DNA from: Desulfosporosinus lacus DSM 15449
GTDB taxonomy: Bacteria > Bacillota > Desulfitobacteriia > Desulfitobacteriales > Desulfitobacteriaceae
Reading direction: 5' to 3'
DNA: 64,000 bases
Assembly (NCBI RefSeq): GCF_900129935.1
Contig: NZ_FQXJ01000006.1
Location: 310,496-374,495 of the forward strand
The notes beneath the pieces are model-generated. The model did no database searches. It saw only the letters and a program-made list of their open reading frames with translations, and was not told the origin of the DNA. A program made the translations under genes and the position numbers. Below are positions 18,193-28,080 of this stretch, piece by piece. Position 1 is the first letter of the stretch; each line of letters begins with the position of its first letter.

Positions 18193-19011
18193 TTAAACGA
18201 ATAATTCAGGTTCACTTCGAGCTGCAAAATCAATTTCCAATTCATATTTATGTCTTAAATAATCTGCATCATCGTAAAACTTTGCTTGAGACGGACATTT
18301 TTTTATACAAGCACCGCATTTAATGCAAATTCCATTTAATTTACTGACATCTTCACGATCAATGGAACCCATAGGACAGACATCTGCGCAAAGCTTACAA
18401 TCAGTACAATTGCTATTTGTCTTTGGAGTAACCTTTCTAATATCAACTGGGCTGTCATCTTTATTTTTAGGCATATAATATTTTCTATAAGGGGTATTTC
18501 CTTTTACATTAAGAATTTGGAAATTATCTTGAGTGGTAATTTTTTTATATATTCGAATAGCAAAATCACTTGCTATGTCCATGTCTTTTTCATCGGGTCT
18601 GTCTTTGGCAAGCATTTTAGAAAATGAGTGTTCACCTATAAAAGCACCGCCAGCAACAATCTTAAAACCGTTAAGTTCGAGAATATCTCTAAGTTCTATT
18701 AATGCATCGTCATAATTTCTGTTTCCGTAAACAACTACAGGAATAGCTAAGGCATCATTACCTTTAACTGAGTTTAAATATTTTAATAATACATTGGGAA
18801 CTCTTCCAGCGTATACCGGAACTCCTACAACAACGATATCTTCTTTTGTAAAAGACACTGGTTCTTTTCTGACATCAGGCAGAGTAAAATCAATAACATT
18901 TACCGCACTTGGCTTGTCAAGGTTCTCTGAGATTTTCTCTGCAATTCTGGATACTATTTTTTTAGTAGTATCTGTGGCACTAAAATACATCGCATTAGTT
19001 TTCTTTTTCAT
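18193..19011 (-). CDS. EFR1-type flavodoxin-ferredoxin fusion protein
   Basis: Probable cytoplasmic electron carrier or oxidoreductase of 272 residues. The N-terminal half is flavodoxin-like (YFSATDTTKKIVSRIA, then VVGVPVYAGRVP and VVYGNRNYDDAL). The C-terminal part carries two [4Fe-4S] motifs: CTDCKLCADVCPMGSI and CIKCGACIKKCPSQAK. The electron partner is not known. It may serve acyl-CoA oxidation-linked redox chemistry, but context alone suggests that. Confidence 0.85.
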   Translation of the reverse strand: MKKKTNAMYFSATDTTKKIVSRIAEKISENLDKPSAVNVIDFTLPDVRKEPVSFTKEDIVVVGVPVYAGRVPNVLLKYLNSVKGNDALAIPVVVYGNRNYDDALIELRDILELNGFKIVAGGAFIGEHSFSKMLAKDRPDEKDMDIASDFAIRIYKKITTQDNFQILNVKGNTPYRKYYMPKNKDDSPVDIRKVTPKTNSNCTDCKLCADVCPMGSIDREDVSKLNGICIKCGACIKKCPSQAKFYDDADYLRHKYELEIDFAARSEPELFV

Positions 19012-19031
19012 AATACTGCCTCCTCCTTTAT

Positions 19032-21122
19032 TTACCCCCCCGTGTTGTGTTTCGATTTCTGTAACTTCCGTACAACCGTGGATTGATTGACCCCTAACGC
19101 CTCAGCAGCTTTAACGGTAGTTCCGTGAAGTTTCATAGCTAAGGTAACAAGCTGTTGTTCTAAATCGTCGATGGCTTCCTTAAGAGGAACCACCCCGGTC
19201 ACAGTGATTGTCTTCAGAGGGGTCTGTTCCATTTCATAAAGTACGCCGTCGACTTCTCTGCCAGAAATAACCTTTTCTTTTGAAGTGACTACCAGCCTCT
19301 CTATCAAGTTGGCCATCTCCCGTATATTACCAAGCCAAGGATAATCCAACAATAACTGAACAGCTTCCGGAGAAAAGATCTTCTCAAACCCATGGCGCTT
19401 ATTATTCTTCTCCAAGTTAAAAAGAACGAGGGGAATTAGGTCCTCTTTCCGTTCTCGCAGTGCTGGAACTTTAATTGGTACAATATTAAGCGTATAGAAG
19501 AGGTCTGAGTGGAAGCGCTCTTTTTCAACTAGCTCCTTTAAAGGTCTGTTTGTACCGGCCAGAATTCTAGTATCTATGGAAATGGCAGCCTTTTCATCCG
19601 TTTCCTGCAATGTTTTGTCACGAAGAACTCTCACTAGACGACCTTGTATATTTAAGGGCATCTTATCGATATCCTCTAGGTAAACGCTCCCATGATTAGC
19701 TAACTCTAATACTCCCGGTTTTGCAATATTTCTGCTATTAGAGATCTCTTGACCAAACAGCTCAATCTCTAAAAGATTTTCTGGCAATGAACTGCAATTA
19801 ATTTTGTAAAAAGGCCCTTTGCTTCGTTTACTTTGGATATGTATTGATTTGGCAATTTCCTCCTTTCCTACCCCTTGTTCTCCGACTAATACCACAGGCG
19901 AATCAACTTGACTTACCCTAAACGCCAGATCCAGGACATTGTTCATGATAACGGAACAGGACCTTAATTCAGCCCCAGCTTCCTGATGATTCCTCATCTG
20001 AGCGATCTGTGACTGATATTTTTCAGATAGTTGTTTACTCTCTTCAAGTGCTTCCCGTAAAAACTCCAACTCGCTCATATCTCTTATGTTAATTACGATC
20101 TTTACAATTTCCCCTTCTTCACTAAAGACTGGGTTGCCTGTGATAACTAGGGAATGTTTAGCAAAAGGTCTTTCCAAGATACTGACAAAACCACCTTGCT
20201 TCTTAACTAGATGTATGATGTTTTTCTGAAAAATGCCTTTATCCACAAGCTCTTTAAAGGGCCTCCCCACTAACTCTTCCCATGAAGCTTCCAGAATTCT
20301 CCCCACCGCAGGATTGCAACGAAGAATATCACCCTGTCCATCACAAATAATTAACCCATCGTAAGAGGACGAAATGATTGTCTGCAGTTCTTCATTTAGC
20401 TGCTTTACACTTTGCAATTCCTGTAAAACCTTTTCTATTTCAGAAACATCTTGGAAAACCCCTACCGCCCCTACTACTTCTCCATCTTTAAGAATCGGTG
20501 TCCGATTGGAGATATACAGTCTGCGCCCCACTTGGAATTTAGCCCCATATTCAGGTATTCCGTTACGTACAACCTCCAAGAGACCCGTAGGGATAATAAC
20601 ATCGTTTAAAAAACGTCCGACTGCTTCCTCTTTAGTTGTGCGAGTTGGTTTTTCTGCAGCCGGATTGAGGGAGGTAATAATTCCTTGTTTATTAATCGAT
20701 AAAATACCATTGTGCGCCGAGTTAAAGACCGCCTCAAGTTCTTGACTTCGTGATCGAACCTCTTGAAAATATGCTTGTAATAACGAATACTTAGAAACTA
20801 CGCCAATAATCTCTTCCAGGTTGTTTAAAACCGGGTATATATCAAAAGGTAAATTCCAAACATCTTCTAACGACGTTTCTTCGTTTAGGGGGAGAAAGCG
20901 ATTCGTAAGATAATCAGCGGCCTTATTTTCGGCGACATAGTTTTCTATGCCCTTTTCTAGAATCTGGTTTTTAGTGACCATACCTAAAAGATAACCTTGT
21001 TCATTAAGAAAAGGCAAGCCGGCAACTTCTTTTTCCATCATTATTGTCATCGCGTCCCCAATAGTATGATATTTATAAAGACATATGGAAAGTCGTGACA
21101 TTACTTGGCCCACACGTAACAA
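19032..21122 (-). CDS. CBS-PAS activator-like regulator with degenerate AAA+ domain
   Basis: Regulator of 696 residues: CBS pair (about 1-115), two PAS domains (about 125-230 and 250-350), AAA+ domain (about 395-620), C-terminal TyrR-like helix-turn-helix (KAAEALGVNQSTVVRKL). Walker A is present (GEQGVGKE). The GAFTGA sigma-54 contact loop is missing: after ELFG comes QEISNSRNIAKPGV. Walker B reads YLEDIDKMP instead of FLDEIGDMP. Both arginine-finger positions are changed (FHSDLFYTLN instead of FREDLYYRLN). It therefore probably cannot remodel sigma-54 holoenzyme and may act like TyrR on sigma-A promoters. I choose the TTG start at 21122 because GGAGGGG is 8 nt upstream. Confidence 0.88.
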   Translation of the reverse strand: MLRVGQVMSRLSICLYKYHTIGDAMTIMMEKEVAGLPFLNEQGYLLGMVTKNQILEKGIENYVAENKAADYLTNRFLPLNEETSLEDVWNLPFDIYPVLNNLEEIIGVVSKYSLLQAYFQEVRSRSQELEAVFNSAHNGILSINKQGIITSLNPAAEKPTRTTKEEAVGRFLNDVIIPTGLLEVVRNGIPEYGAKFQVGRRLYISNRTPILKDGEVVGAVGVFQDVSEIEKVLQELQSVKQLNEELQTIISSSYDGLIICDGQGDILRCNPAVGRILEASWEELVGRPFKELVDKGIFQKNIIHLVKKQGGFVSILERPFAKHSLVITGNPVFSEEGEIVKIVINIRDMSELEFLREALEESKQLSEKYQSQIAQMRNHQEAGAELRSCSVIMNNVLDLAFRVSQVDSPVVLVGEQGVGKEEIAKSIHIQSKRSKGPFYKINCSSLPENLLEIELFGQEISNSRNIAKPGVLELANHGSVYLEDIDKMPLNIQGRLVRVLRDKTLQETDEKAAISIDTRILAGTNRPLKELVEKERFHSDLFYTLNIVPIKVPALRERKEDLIPLVLFNLEKNNKRHGFEKIFSPEAVQLLLDYPWLGNIREMANLIERLVVTSKEKVISGREVDGVLYEMEQTPLKTITVTGVVPLKEAIDDLEQQLVTLAMKLHGTTVKAAEALGVNQSTVVRKLQKSKHNTGG

Positions 21123-21143
21123 ACCATTCCCCTCCGCCCTTAT

Positions 21144-21278
21144 TTATCAATTCAAAGAAGACTCCCACTTCTTGTAAGTAGTAAGTAGGTGTTCCTTTTC
21201 TGCTTCGGTGACGATATTCTCCAGTGGGGAGTATCACCACCGAAGTCTCGATGTTCAGCTTAGCTTTACCGAGTTCAC
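21144..21278. repeat. Dispersed palindromic repeat, copy A
   Basis: Contains ACTCCCACTTCTT, GTGTTCCTT, a CTTCGGTG...CACCGAAG inverted pair and GATGTTCAGCTTAGCTTTAC. It shares these blocks in order with the copies at 23955 and 39800. The hairpin-rich ends resemble IS200/IS605-type termini without a transposase. Confidence 0.65.
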
Positions 21279-22153
21279 TGGCCGGTAAAGATCGGTTTAC
21301 GCTTCTCGATAAGGGCCTTCAATCCTTCTTTATGGTCGGACATTTCGGAAACAATTGCCATTTGTGATGAAATAAGATCTAAAGCCGTCCGTAAATCGTT
21401 TGTTCGTTGCGCGGAATAAACTGCCCGCTTAATCATTTGAACGCATACTGGAGGAGATTCAGCAATTTTCCTTGCCAATTCTAAGGTGGCCTGCTCTAAT
21501 TCCTGAGCAGGGACAACTTTGTTGATCATTCCTATTTCTTTAGCCTCAGAAGCTGAAATATAATCCCCCGTCCATAAGATTTCTAAGGCCTTTGCAACTC
21601 CTACCAAACGAGGCAGATAGAAGGCGCCACCATCCCCTGGCACAATTCCTGCTTTAACATAACCTGCTGAAAGTTGAGCATCTTCTGCAGCTACCCTAAT
21701 ATCGCACATCAACGCCATATCAAGGCCTGCCCCTATAGCAATTCCATTAATACCGCAAATTACAGGCTTATCCATCATTTCTAATGTTAGAGCAACTTTA
21801 TGCACGTGGTTTGTTAAAGCTCGTTTCCGGTCAATGGCTTTATTCCCCCATGTCTCGCCCTGATCATCACATCCAACAAATCCTTTTCCGTTTGCCATGG
21901 CTTCAATGTCACCACCAGCTGAAAAGGCCTTACCCTTGGCTGTCACCACGATAACCCTTATGGTTTGATCATCTTGAGCGTCTTGTAATGCTTCCGCCCA
22001 TTTTCGAATCATTGGCAAGGAAAAGGCATTATACTTCTCTGGTCTGTTTAGGATAATCCTTGCCAAAAAGCCGTCTTTCTGATAGAGCAAATGACTATCG
22101 TTATCCTTATTAGGGGTTTTTACGAACTTCAAACATTCCCGTCTTGCCATCAC
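21275..22153 (-). CDS. Crotonase-superfamily protein with altered catalytic residues
   Basis: CoA-ester enzyme of 292 residues. The crotonase fold is clear: GKAFSAGGDIEAM for CoA/oxyanion binding and a C-terminus EKRKPIFTG. The two hydratase glutamates are not conserved: GAGLDMALMCD has Asp where GGGCELAMACD has Glu, and AGYVKAGIVPGDGGAFYLP has no Glu at the FGQPE position. It may be an isomerase, hydrolase or other family activity. It stands alone upstream of the degenerate regulator. Start GTG 22153 or ATG 22150 (ribosome site GGAG). Confidence 0.8.
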   Translation of the reverse strand: MMARRECLKFVKTPNKDNDSHLLYQKDGFLARIILNRPEKYNAFSLPMIRKWAEALQDAQDDQTIRVIVVTAKGKAFSAGGDIEAMANGKGFVGCDDQGETWGNKAIDRKRALTNHVHKVALTLEMMDKPVICGINGIAIGAGLDMALMCDIRVAAEDAQLSAGYVKAGIVPGDGGAFYLPRLVGVAKALEILWTGDYISASEAKEIGMINKVVPAQELEQATLELARKIAESPPVCVQMIKRAVYSAQRTNDLRTALDLISSQMAIVSEMSDHKEGLKALIEKRKPIFTGQ

Positions 22154-22595
22154 TTCTCAACTCCAAAATATTATTTTTACTCCTACTCAGAATACAGCCC
22201 TTATGCTTACTATGCTTAATTGCATTAATTATTACTTTTGCATAATAAATATCGTTTCAGGGTTTAGTCACTTATTACTCTTGATATAATCATGCTATTC
22301 CTTGACTAATGTATGCACCTAAACATTTACCCGCTTATCATATCTGCATACTAGAAATCTCCCCATTGTTAGAATATACTATTTATCTGAAATTTACAAT
22401 AATTAATATGCGCAAATGCAGGATGATTTTCTCGAACTAGCTATAATCTTTTCCCTGTATTTGATCAAAAAAGAACGCAAGATCACACAGTTCTTGCGTT
22501 CCAATCTTTTAACTTTGATTACACCTAATTCACTCAAAATTCAAATGCATCCGACTTTACAAACCGAAACGCATTTTCTTCCTTACTAAAAGATT
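22154..22595. other. Intergenic interval, AT-rich
   Basis: No gene. It contains the terminator at 22473-22501. I looked for, and did not find, a sigma-54 element in front of the crotonase gene. Confidence 0.6.
22473..22501 (-). terminator. Terminator after the ArsB/NhaD-type transporter
   Basis: GAACGCAAGA pairs with TCTTGCGTTC, and on the minus strand TTTTTT follows directly. Confidence 0.85.
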
Positions 22596-23870
22596 TTAAA
22601 AATAAAAAATCAGAAGATAAATCATAGCGATGAAAATCGAAAGCAACATCAAGGGAAACGCGAATTTCATAAAGCCAATAAAAGGGATGTGGATTCCATT
22701 TTTCTCAGCCATGCCCGCAACAATAACATTCGCAGAAGCACCAATAAGAGTTCCGTTTCCGCCTAAACAGGCTCCCAAAGATAACGCCCACCAGAGAGGT
22801 TCCAAACCAGTTTGCGAAATTCCCCCTAAGTCGCCCATTTGATGAATAAGAGGTATCATAGTCGCTACAAAAGGGATATTATCCACAAAGGCAGAGGCAA
22901 TAGCCGAAAACCATAAAATCAGCATACCTGTCAGTGTGAAATTTCCAGCTGTGGCCGTGATTGCCCAATGGGCCATACTGTCTATTATACCCGTCTCAAT
23001 CAGACCGCCTACCACAATAAAAAGCCCAATGAAGAAGAAGATTGTGGGCCATTCAACGGTTAATAAAATTTCTTCTGGCTCTTCTTTAGTAATAAACATT
23101 AAGAGGACACCACCTGATAAAGCAATCGTCGCCGATTCTAAATCTAAGGCTTGATGCGTGAAAAAGCCGATTAAAATAAGACCCAGGACGAACAGACATT
23201 TTTTCAAGAGGGCAGAATCTTTTATCGCCGAAAGAGGATCGATCTTCATAAGATCTGCTTTAAGTTCATTCGATACTTTCATTTCATTCCGGTATATAAA
23301 ATAAAAAACCGCCATGGTTGCGACATGAATGACTATAACAACAGGTGTTAAGTTGGTTATAAAATCAACAAATCCCAAATGCGTTTGACTTCCAATCATT
23401 ATATTCGGGGGGTCCCCGATTAAAGTAGCCGTTCCGCCAATGTTACTAGCAAATATCATGGCTACTAAAAAAGGCATTATCTTAAGATTGAGCTTATCAT
23501 TAATGCTAAAAACTATCGGAACAATCAATAAAACCGTTGTAACATTATCAAGAAACGCAGAAAGTATGGCCGTGACGCTGGCCAAAGCTATTAAAATTCT
23601 AATTGGTTCCCCCTTAGCTAATCGAACCGCCTTCAAGCCCAGATACTCAAAAACTCCTGTTCGACGTGTAATACCTACCACAATCATCATTCCAACCAAC
23701 AGTCCCAAAGTATTCCAGTCAATATGCTCAATTGCTTTTTCTTGAGCCAATACCCCCAAGAGAATCAGCAGCATGCCCCCGAGCAAAGCGGCAATTGTTC
23801 GATGGACTTTCTCAGAAAGAATCAAAGCATAAACAATCATAAATACAACAATTGCAATATACGCCTGCAT
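22596..23870 (-). CDS. ArsB/NhaD-type ion transporter
   Basis: Integral membrane transporter of the ion-transporter superfamily (arsenite export, Na+/H+ antiport or dicarboxylate/anion transport). It has 424 residues from ATG 23870 (GGAGG 8 nt upstream), with about eleven hydrophobic segments. Two related halves carry the paired motifs FLDNVTTVLLIVPI / GGTATLIGDPPNIMIG and FVDNIPFVATMIP / GGNGTLIGASANVIVAG. Strong similarity between these halves supports the family, but the transported ion cannot be read from sequence. The gene is monocistronic, with its own terminator. A sodium link to the Gcd sodium pump would be attractive but is speculation. Confidence 0.85.
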   Translation of the reverse strand: MQAYIAIVVFMIVYALILSEKVHRTIAALLGGMLLILLGVLAQEKAIEHIDWNTLGLLVGMMIVVGITRRTGVFEYLGLKAVRLAKGEPIRILIALASVTAILSAFLDNVTTVLLIVPIVFSINDKLNLKIMPFLVAMIFASNIGGTATLIGDPPNIMIGSQTHLGFVDFITNLTPVVIVIHVATMAVFYFIYRNEMKVSNELKADLMKIDPLSAIKDSALLKKCLFVLGLILIGFFTHQALDLESATIALSGGVLLMFITKEEPEEILLTVEWPTIFFFIGLFIVVGGLIETGIIDSMAHWAITATAGNFTLTGMLILWFSAIASAFVDNIPFVATMIPLIHQMGDLGGISQTGLEPLWWALSLGACLGGNGTLIGASANVIVAGMAEKNGIHIPFIGFMKFAFPLMLLSIFIAMIYLLIFYF

Positions 23871-23954
23871 TATTTCATCCTCCTTACAATAATCATTTGT
23901 CCCTACATCCATGTATCGACTTACCAGATAGCCTACTCAATTAAAAGGGATATT

Positions 23955-24096
23955 ATTTATCAATTCCGAGACTCCCACTTCTTCAAGTGGGTGTTCCTTA
24001 TTCTACTTCGGTGGCATAATCTCCAGCGGAGACTATCGTATTGGAGACTTACGTCACCGAAGTCTAGATGTTCAGCTTTAGCTGAACGAGTTCACT
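23955..24096. repeat. Dispersed palindromic repeat, copy B
   Basis: The most complete copy: CCCACTTCTTCAAGTGGG hairpin, GTGTTCCTTATTCT, ACTTCGGTG...CACCGAAGT arms, and the GTTCAGCTTTAGCTGAAC hairpin followed by GAGTTCAC. It carries no coding capacity. The surrounding gap 23871-24514 shows nothing else I can support except the terminator at its left-strand end. Confidence 0.7.
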
Positions 24097-24445
24097 TGAG
24101 AAAAACTGCCACTCAGATGCAGTAAACTTTTCTTAGTTTGCCCTGTGAATGAATTCACTCCCAATAGCACTGAAAACTTTGATAATTATCGATCGCCAAT
24201 GCACGATTGCATATATAATCAATAATGCATAATGTGATTCATTATATTCTAGTTAACCTTGGATATTGTCATCGTCTCTCAATTAGACCACTAAATCACT
24301 TCTTCCAATACTTCTATTTCCTCTGCATATATGCATTCCGATTTTGATCTCAAATTACAATATAGCACTTTCCGAAAAAATTACAATATCTCTATGCATA
24401 TCTGCTGAATATTTTTTCACTTCCCTCTTAATAAAAAAGCTAAAG

Positions 24446-24479
24446 AACGCTGGATACGCATAAGTTGCGTTCCAACGTC
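24446..24479 (-). terminator. Terminator after spoIVA
   Basis: ACGCTGGATACGC pairs imperfectly with GCGTTCCAACGT; on the minus strand a T-rich stretch (TTTAGCTTTTTT) follows. It lies about 35 bp beyond the spoIVA stop. Confidence 0.7.
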
Positions 24480-24514
24480 CTTTTTATATCCTTAATGCTT
24501 TTTGATTCAATAAC

Positions 24515-25999
24515 CTAAATGATTATGCAGATCAGGCCTCCGCTGCCATCATTAACAATCCGTTGCAAGGTGTCTTGGAGCTTGTTCTGAGCGTTTTCCG
24601 GCATCCGATAAAGTTTATTTTGGATGCCTTCACGGACTAAGTCATGCAGTGATTTGCCAAAAATATTCGATTCCCAGACTTTCTTGGGATCACTCTCAAA
24701 CTCATCCAGCATGTACTTCACGAGCTCTTCTGCTTGCTTTTCTGTACCAATCAAAGGCGTAATTTCGGTTGTAACATCTGCTCTTATAATATGCAACGAT
24801 GGAGCGCTCGCTTTGAGTTTGATTCCATAATGTCCGCCTTGCTTCACTAGTTCGGGCTCATCAAGGAACATTTCTTCAAGTTGTGGTGTAACTACACCAT
24901 ATCCGTTAATTCGAACCTCCTCGATAGCCTGTGACAGTTTATCCCATTCCTTCTTACCTTTACTATAGTCTAAAACTAAACGCAGTAAGGAATGATCGCC
25001 TTCAATTTCAATCCCTGTAAGATCTTGCAGGACAGTTTTAAAGAGCCCGTCAACAGCAGTGATTTCTACATTGGCAATACCAGTGCCTAAGTTCATCTCT
25101 TTGAGGAGAACATCTTGGGCGTATTGGCAATCAGACAGGGCGTCTAAGGCCTGGTCAATATCTCTCAGACGTCTTACTCCGTCAATTGCTTTGCGGACAG
25201 TATCCTCAAAAGCAGCTCTAACTGCATGAGAGGGGTCAAGCTCCTCAACCCATTTTGGAAGGTCAATGTTTACTTCAGCTACAGGGAATTCATAAAGCAC
25301 TTCTTCCAAAATCTGCGTTATATCTTCTTGGGCCATCTCAAGGCAATTCACAGGAATAACAGGTATTGCATATCTTTCCTCTAAGGAACGGCTTAATTCC
25401 AGTGTATTTTCTGCATAAGGACGTGTCGTATTCAGTACTACCACAAACGGTTTTCCTAGTTGGCGAAGCTCAGTAATTACCCGTTCTTCAGCGTCTAGGT
25501 ATGCTTCCCTGGGGATATCAGTGATTGATCCATCGGTAGTTATTACAACTCCGATCGTAGCATGATCTGAAATTACTTTACGTGTTCCCATTTCAGCTGC
25601 ATCTTGGAAAGACATAGGCTCGTCGCTCCATGATGTTTTCATCATGCGCGGCTCTTCGCCGTCTTCTGCATCATACCCCAAAGCACCTTCTACACTGTAT
25701 CCGACACAGTCAACCAATCGCACATTCATGTGAATCGAGTCTCGTACAACGATTTCCACCGATTCTGATGGAATAAACTTAGGCTCCGTCGTTGTGATCG
25801 TTCTTCCAGTACCGCTTTGAGGAAGCTCATCCTTAGCCCGCTCCCGCTCAAATGCATCTTGGATGTTGGGCAAGACCAGGAGGTCCATGAATCGTTTGAT
25901 AAAGGTGGACTTTCCCGTACGGACTGGCCCAACGACACCGAGGTAGATATCGCCTCCTGTTCGTTCTGCGATATCCCTGAAAATGTCTAGTTTTTCCAT
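24515..25999 (-). CDS. spoIVA: Stage IV sporulation protein A
   Basis: Morphogenetic ATPase that polymerises on the forespore surface to anchor the spore coat. It has 494 residues from ATG 25999 (GGGAGGG 9 nt upstream), matching the usual 492. The N-terminus MEKLDIFRDIAERTGGD leads into the Walker A GPVRTGKSTF, with VRLVDCVGYSVEGALGYDAED and VVLNTTRPY downstream and the C-terminal self-assembly region ending in GGLICIII. It marks the organism as an endospore former. Upstream lies a possible sigma-E promoter. Confidence 0.96.
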   Translation of the reverse strand: MEKLDIFRDIAERTGGDIYLGVVGPVRTGKSTFIKRFMDLLVLPNIQDAFERERAKDELPQSGTGRTITTTEPKFIPSESVEIVVRDSIHMNVRLVDCVGYSVEGALGYDAEDGEEPRMMKTSWSDEPMSFQDAAEMGTRKVISDHATIGVVITTDGSITDIPREAYLDAEERVITELRQLGKPFVVVLNTTRPYAENTLELSRSLEERYAIPVIPVNCLEMAQEDITQILEEVLYEFPVAEVNIDLPKWVEELDPSHAVRAAFEDTVRKAIDGVRRLRDIDQALDALSDCQYAQDVLLKEMNLGTGIANVEITAVDGLFKTVLQDLTGIEIEGDHSLLRLVLDYSKGKKEWDKLSQAIEEVRINGYGVVTPQLEEMFLDEPELVKQGGHYGIKLKASAPSLHIIRADVTTEITPLIGTEKQAEELVKYMLDEFESDPKKVWESNIFGKSLHDLVREGIQNKLYRMPENAQNKLQDTLQRIVNDGSGGLICIII

Positions 26000-26120
26000 T
26001 GTTAATTTCCCTCCCTTTTGAGTGCTGTCCCAAAATTTGGGGAAGGGCCTCCACCTTATCTCCCCTTCCACCTCCCAGTAACACGTGGATTCCAATAACT
26101 GGACTAGCACATTAAGCAGT

Positions 26121-26153
26121 ATAAGTATATTGGCTGTTTGGGGCAAATATGAC
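26121..26153 (-). promoter_or_regulatory. Possible sigma-E promoter of spoIVA
   Basis: The minus strand has GTCATATT, 14 bp, then AATATACTT, close to sporulation sigma-E elements (ATATT and CATACA-T type). It lies about 120 bp upstream of the start; spoIVA is sigma-E-controlled in Bacillus subtilis. Confidence 0.45.
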
Positions 26154-26286
26154 AAATATAGAAAACTTGGCTGGTGCTAAGCCTTTCAGGCGCAGGCAAC
26201 AGCCTTAGTTGCACTTATGCTTCCAGAAAGTTATCATTTCTGACTGGTAACAGTCAGTTTATACTTTCTGACTAGTACAACAAAAA

Positions 26287-26321
26287 ACGCAGAAAAGGCA
26301 TTTAAACAACCTCTTCTACGT
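26287..26321 (-). terminator. Terminator after gpsA
   Basis: ACGCAGAAAAGG pairs with CCTCTTCTACGT (one or two wobbles), followed on the minus strand by TTTTTTG. It separates gpsA from spoIVA. Confidence 0.8.
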
Positions 26322-26350
26322 CTATGTTCCTAATCACTAAAATATGTATA

Positions 26351-27364
26351 TTATCTTAACCAGCTCATCTCGACAACTTCTTCAAGTTCGTGACGTTTAC
26401 CGCGCAACATCAAGTCTGCAACGGCAATTTTCGGATCGGCATTTTCAAATAAAACTTTATAGGCCTGCTCCGTAATAGGCATAGGGATATTTTTCTCAAT
26501 CCCAAGAAAGTGGGCTATACGAGTCGCTCTTACTCCTTCAACGACCATTCCAACCTCTTTCAGCACAGTTTCTAAAGGCTTGCCCTGACCGAGAGCGACT
26601 CCGGCTCGACGATTACGGCTATGAAGACTGGTACAAGTCACAATGAGGTCACCAACACCTGATAATCCGGCAAAGGTCAGCGGATTCCCTCCCAAGGCTA
26701 CGCCTAAACGGGCAATTTCTGCTAATCCTCTGGTCATCAGAGCCGCTTTTGTATTGTCTCCAAACCCTAACCCCTCAGCAATACCCGTGCACAATGCAAT
26801 AACATTTTTTAAAGCCCCACCGAGTTCAACTCCGATAACATCCGGATTGGTATAGACTCTAAACTTGGGAGTCATCATCATGTCTTGAACAGTTTTCGCA
26901 GTCTCTACATCAGAGGCAACTACAACAGTCGTCGGCATATCCCTGCCGACCTCTTCAGCATGGCTGGGACCAGACAAAACAGCCACCGGATTGTTAGGCA
27001 ACTCCTCAACCAACACTTCGGAGAGGCGAAGATGTGTTCCTTCTTCCATCCCTTTAGCTGTATTGACAACAATACAGCCTCTCCTCAAATATGGATTTAT
27101 CAAACAAGCAGCCTCTCGAACACTATGAGATGGAACACTCAAAACAACCAGATCGGCGTTTAAAAAAGAGAGATCTGTTGTAGGAAAAAGTCCTTGAGGC
27201 AGGACAACACCTGGTAAATAACGCTTATTTTCGTGTTGATTTCTCATGTTTTCCATTTCATCTGCATGCCGGCCAACAAGCGCAACCTGATGACCAGCCT
27301 TCGCCAAAAGAACTGCTAAAGCACTTCCCCAACTCCCAGCCCCATAAACTGCAATCTTAGGCAT
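26351..27364 (-). CDS. gpsA: Glycerol-3-phosphate dehydrogenase [NAD(P)+]
   Basis: Makes sn-glycerol-3-phosphate for phospholipid synthesis. It has 337 residues, standard length. Rossmann motif GAGSWGSALAVLLAKAGH at the N-terminus, ALKNVIALCTGIAEGLGFGD with the catalytic Lys, and GLSGVGDLIVTC. It follows plsY and der, the order seen widely in Firmicutes, and feeds PlsY directly. Confidence 0.97.
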   Translation of the reverse strand: MPKIAVYGAGSWGSALAVLLAKAGHQVALVGRHADEMENMRNQHENKRYLPGVVLPQGLFPTTDLSFLNADLVVLSVPSHSVREAACLINPYLRRGCIVVNTAKGMEEGTHLRLSEVLVEELPNNPVAVLSGPSHAEEVGRDMPTTVVVASDVETAKTVQDMMMTPKFRVYTNPDVIGVELGGALKNVIALCTGIAEGLGFGDNTKAALMTRGLAEIARLGVALGGNPLTFAGLSGVGDLIVTCTSLHSRNRRAGVALGQGKPLETVLKEVGMVVEGVRATRIAHFLGIEKNIPMPITEQAYKVLFENADPKIAVADLMLRGKRHELEEVVEMSWLR

Positions 27365-27489
27365 TTACTTCCCCCCGTATCGATATTTGATATTCGATAT
27401 TAGAAGTTCGTGGTTCGTGGTTCGTTCAACCTCAATTTCAGTCTTTTGCTCTTCGATCTATCGGGACTTATTCGGGCCTCGGTCTCCGC

Positions 27490-28077
27490 TTATTTTTTAG
27501 TCCCAAATCGATGTTCTGTTCCATTCAGAACACGTTGAATATTAGCCCGATGAAGAACTAGTACTGCCAAGACAGCGACCACCGCAAAAACCCGATATTC
27601 AAACGGTTCCGGAAAAACAAAGACCATGATAAGAACCGTGAGAGCACCCGTAACCGAACCCATAGAAACATAACGTGTCAACCATACTACCAGTATAAAC
27701 ACGGAGATTGCTATTAATGTGACTTTCCACATCAAAATGGTAATGATTCCGAACCCGGCTGCCACGCCTTTCCCACTGGGCCGAAAACCAAAAAAGGGAT
27801 TCCAGCTATGACTTGCCATTGCTAATAACCCGCCGATAATACCTCCCCAGGGCCCAAAAGCCCATAGACCGAGGTAGGCAGACAATGCCCCTTTCATGAA
27901 ATCCCCTAAGAGCACCATGATTCCCAGTTTCACTCCTAAAAGGCGAAAGGCATTTGTTGTGCCGATATTTCCGCTACCATGCTGACGTACGTCAATCCCT
28001 TTAAACAAGCCCGCTAAATAGGCAAAAGGAATGGCACCCAAGCAATACGCCAAGATAAAAATAAGGTAACGTGACAT
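27490..28077 (-). CDS. plsY: Glycerol-3-phosphate acyltransferase PlsY
   Basis: Membrane enzyme that acylates glycerol-3-phosphate from acyl-phosphate. It has 195 residues and about five transmembrane segments. The three family motifs are visible: [12 protein letters not shown], the [13 protein letters not shown] glycine/phosphate loop, and a C-terminal [17 protein letters not shown]. It lies 3 bp after der and upstream of gpsA. Confidence 0.96.
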   Translation of the reverse strand: MSRYLIFILAYCLGAIPFAYLAGLFKGIDVRQHGSGNIGTTNAFRLLGVKLGIMVLLGDFMKGALSAYLGLWAFGPWGGIIGGLLAMASHSWNPFFGFRPSGKGVAAGFGIITILMWKVTLIAISVFILVVWLTRYVSMGSVTGALTVLIMVFVFPEPFEYRVFAVVAVLAVLVLHRANIQRVLNGTEHRFGTKK

Positions 28078-28080
28078 GAC

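Noticed and set aside
23724..24125. 133-codon plus-strand frame spanning repeat copy B
   Set aside because: It is made of antisense transporter sequence and the palindromic repeat.
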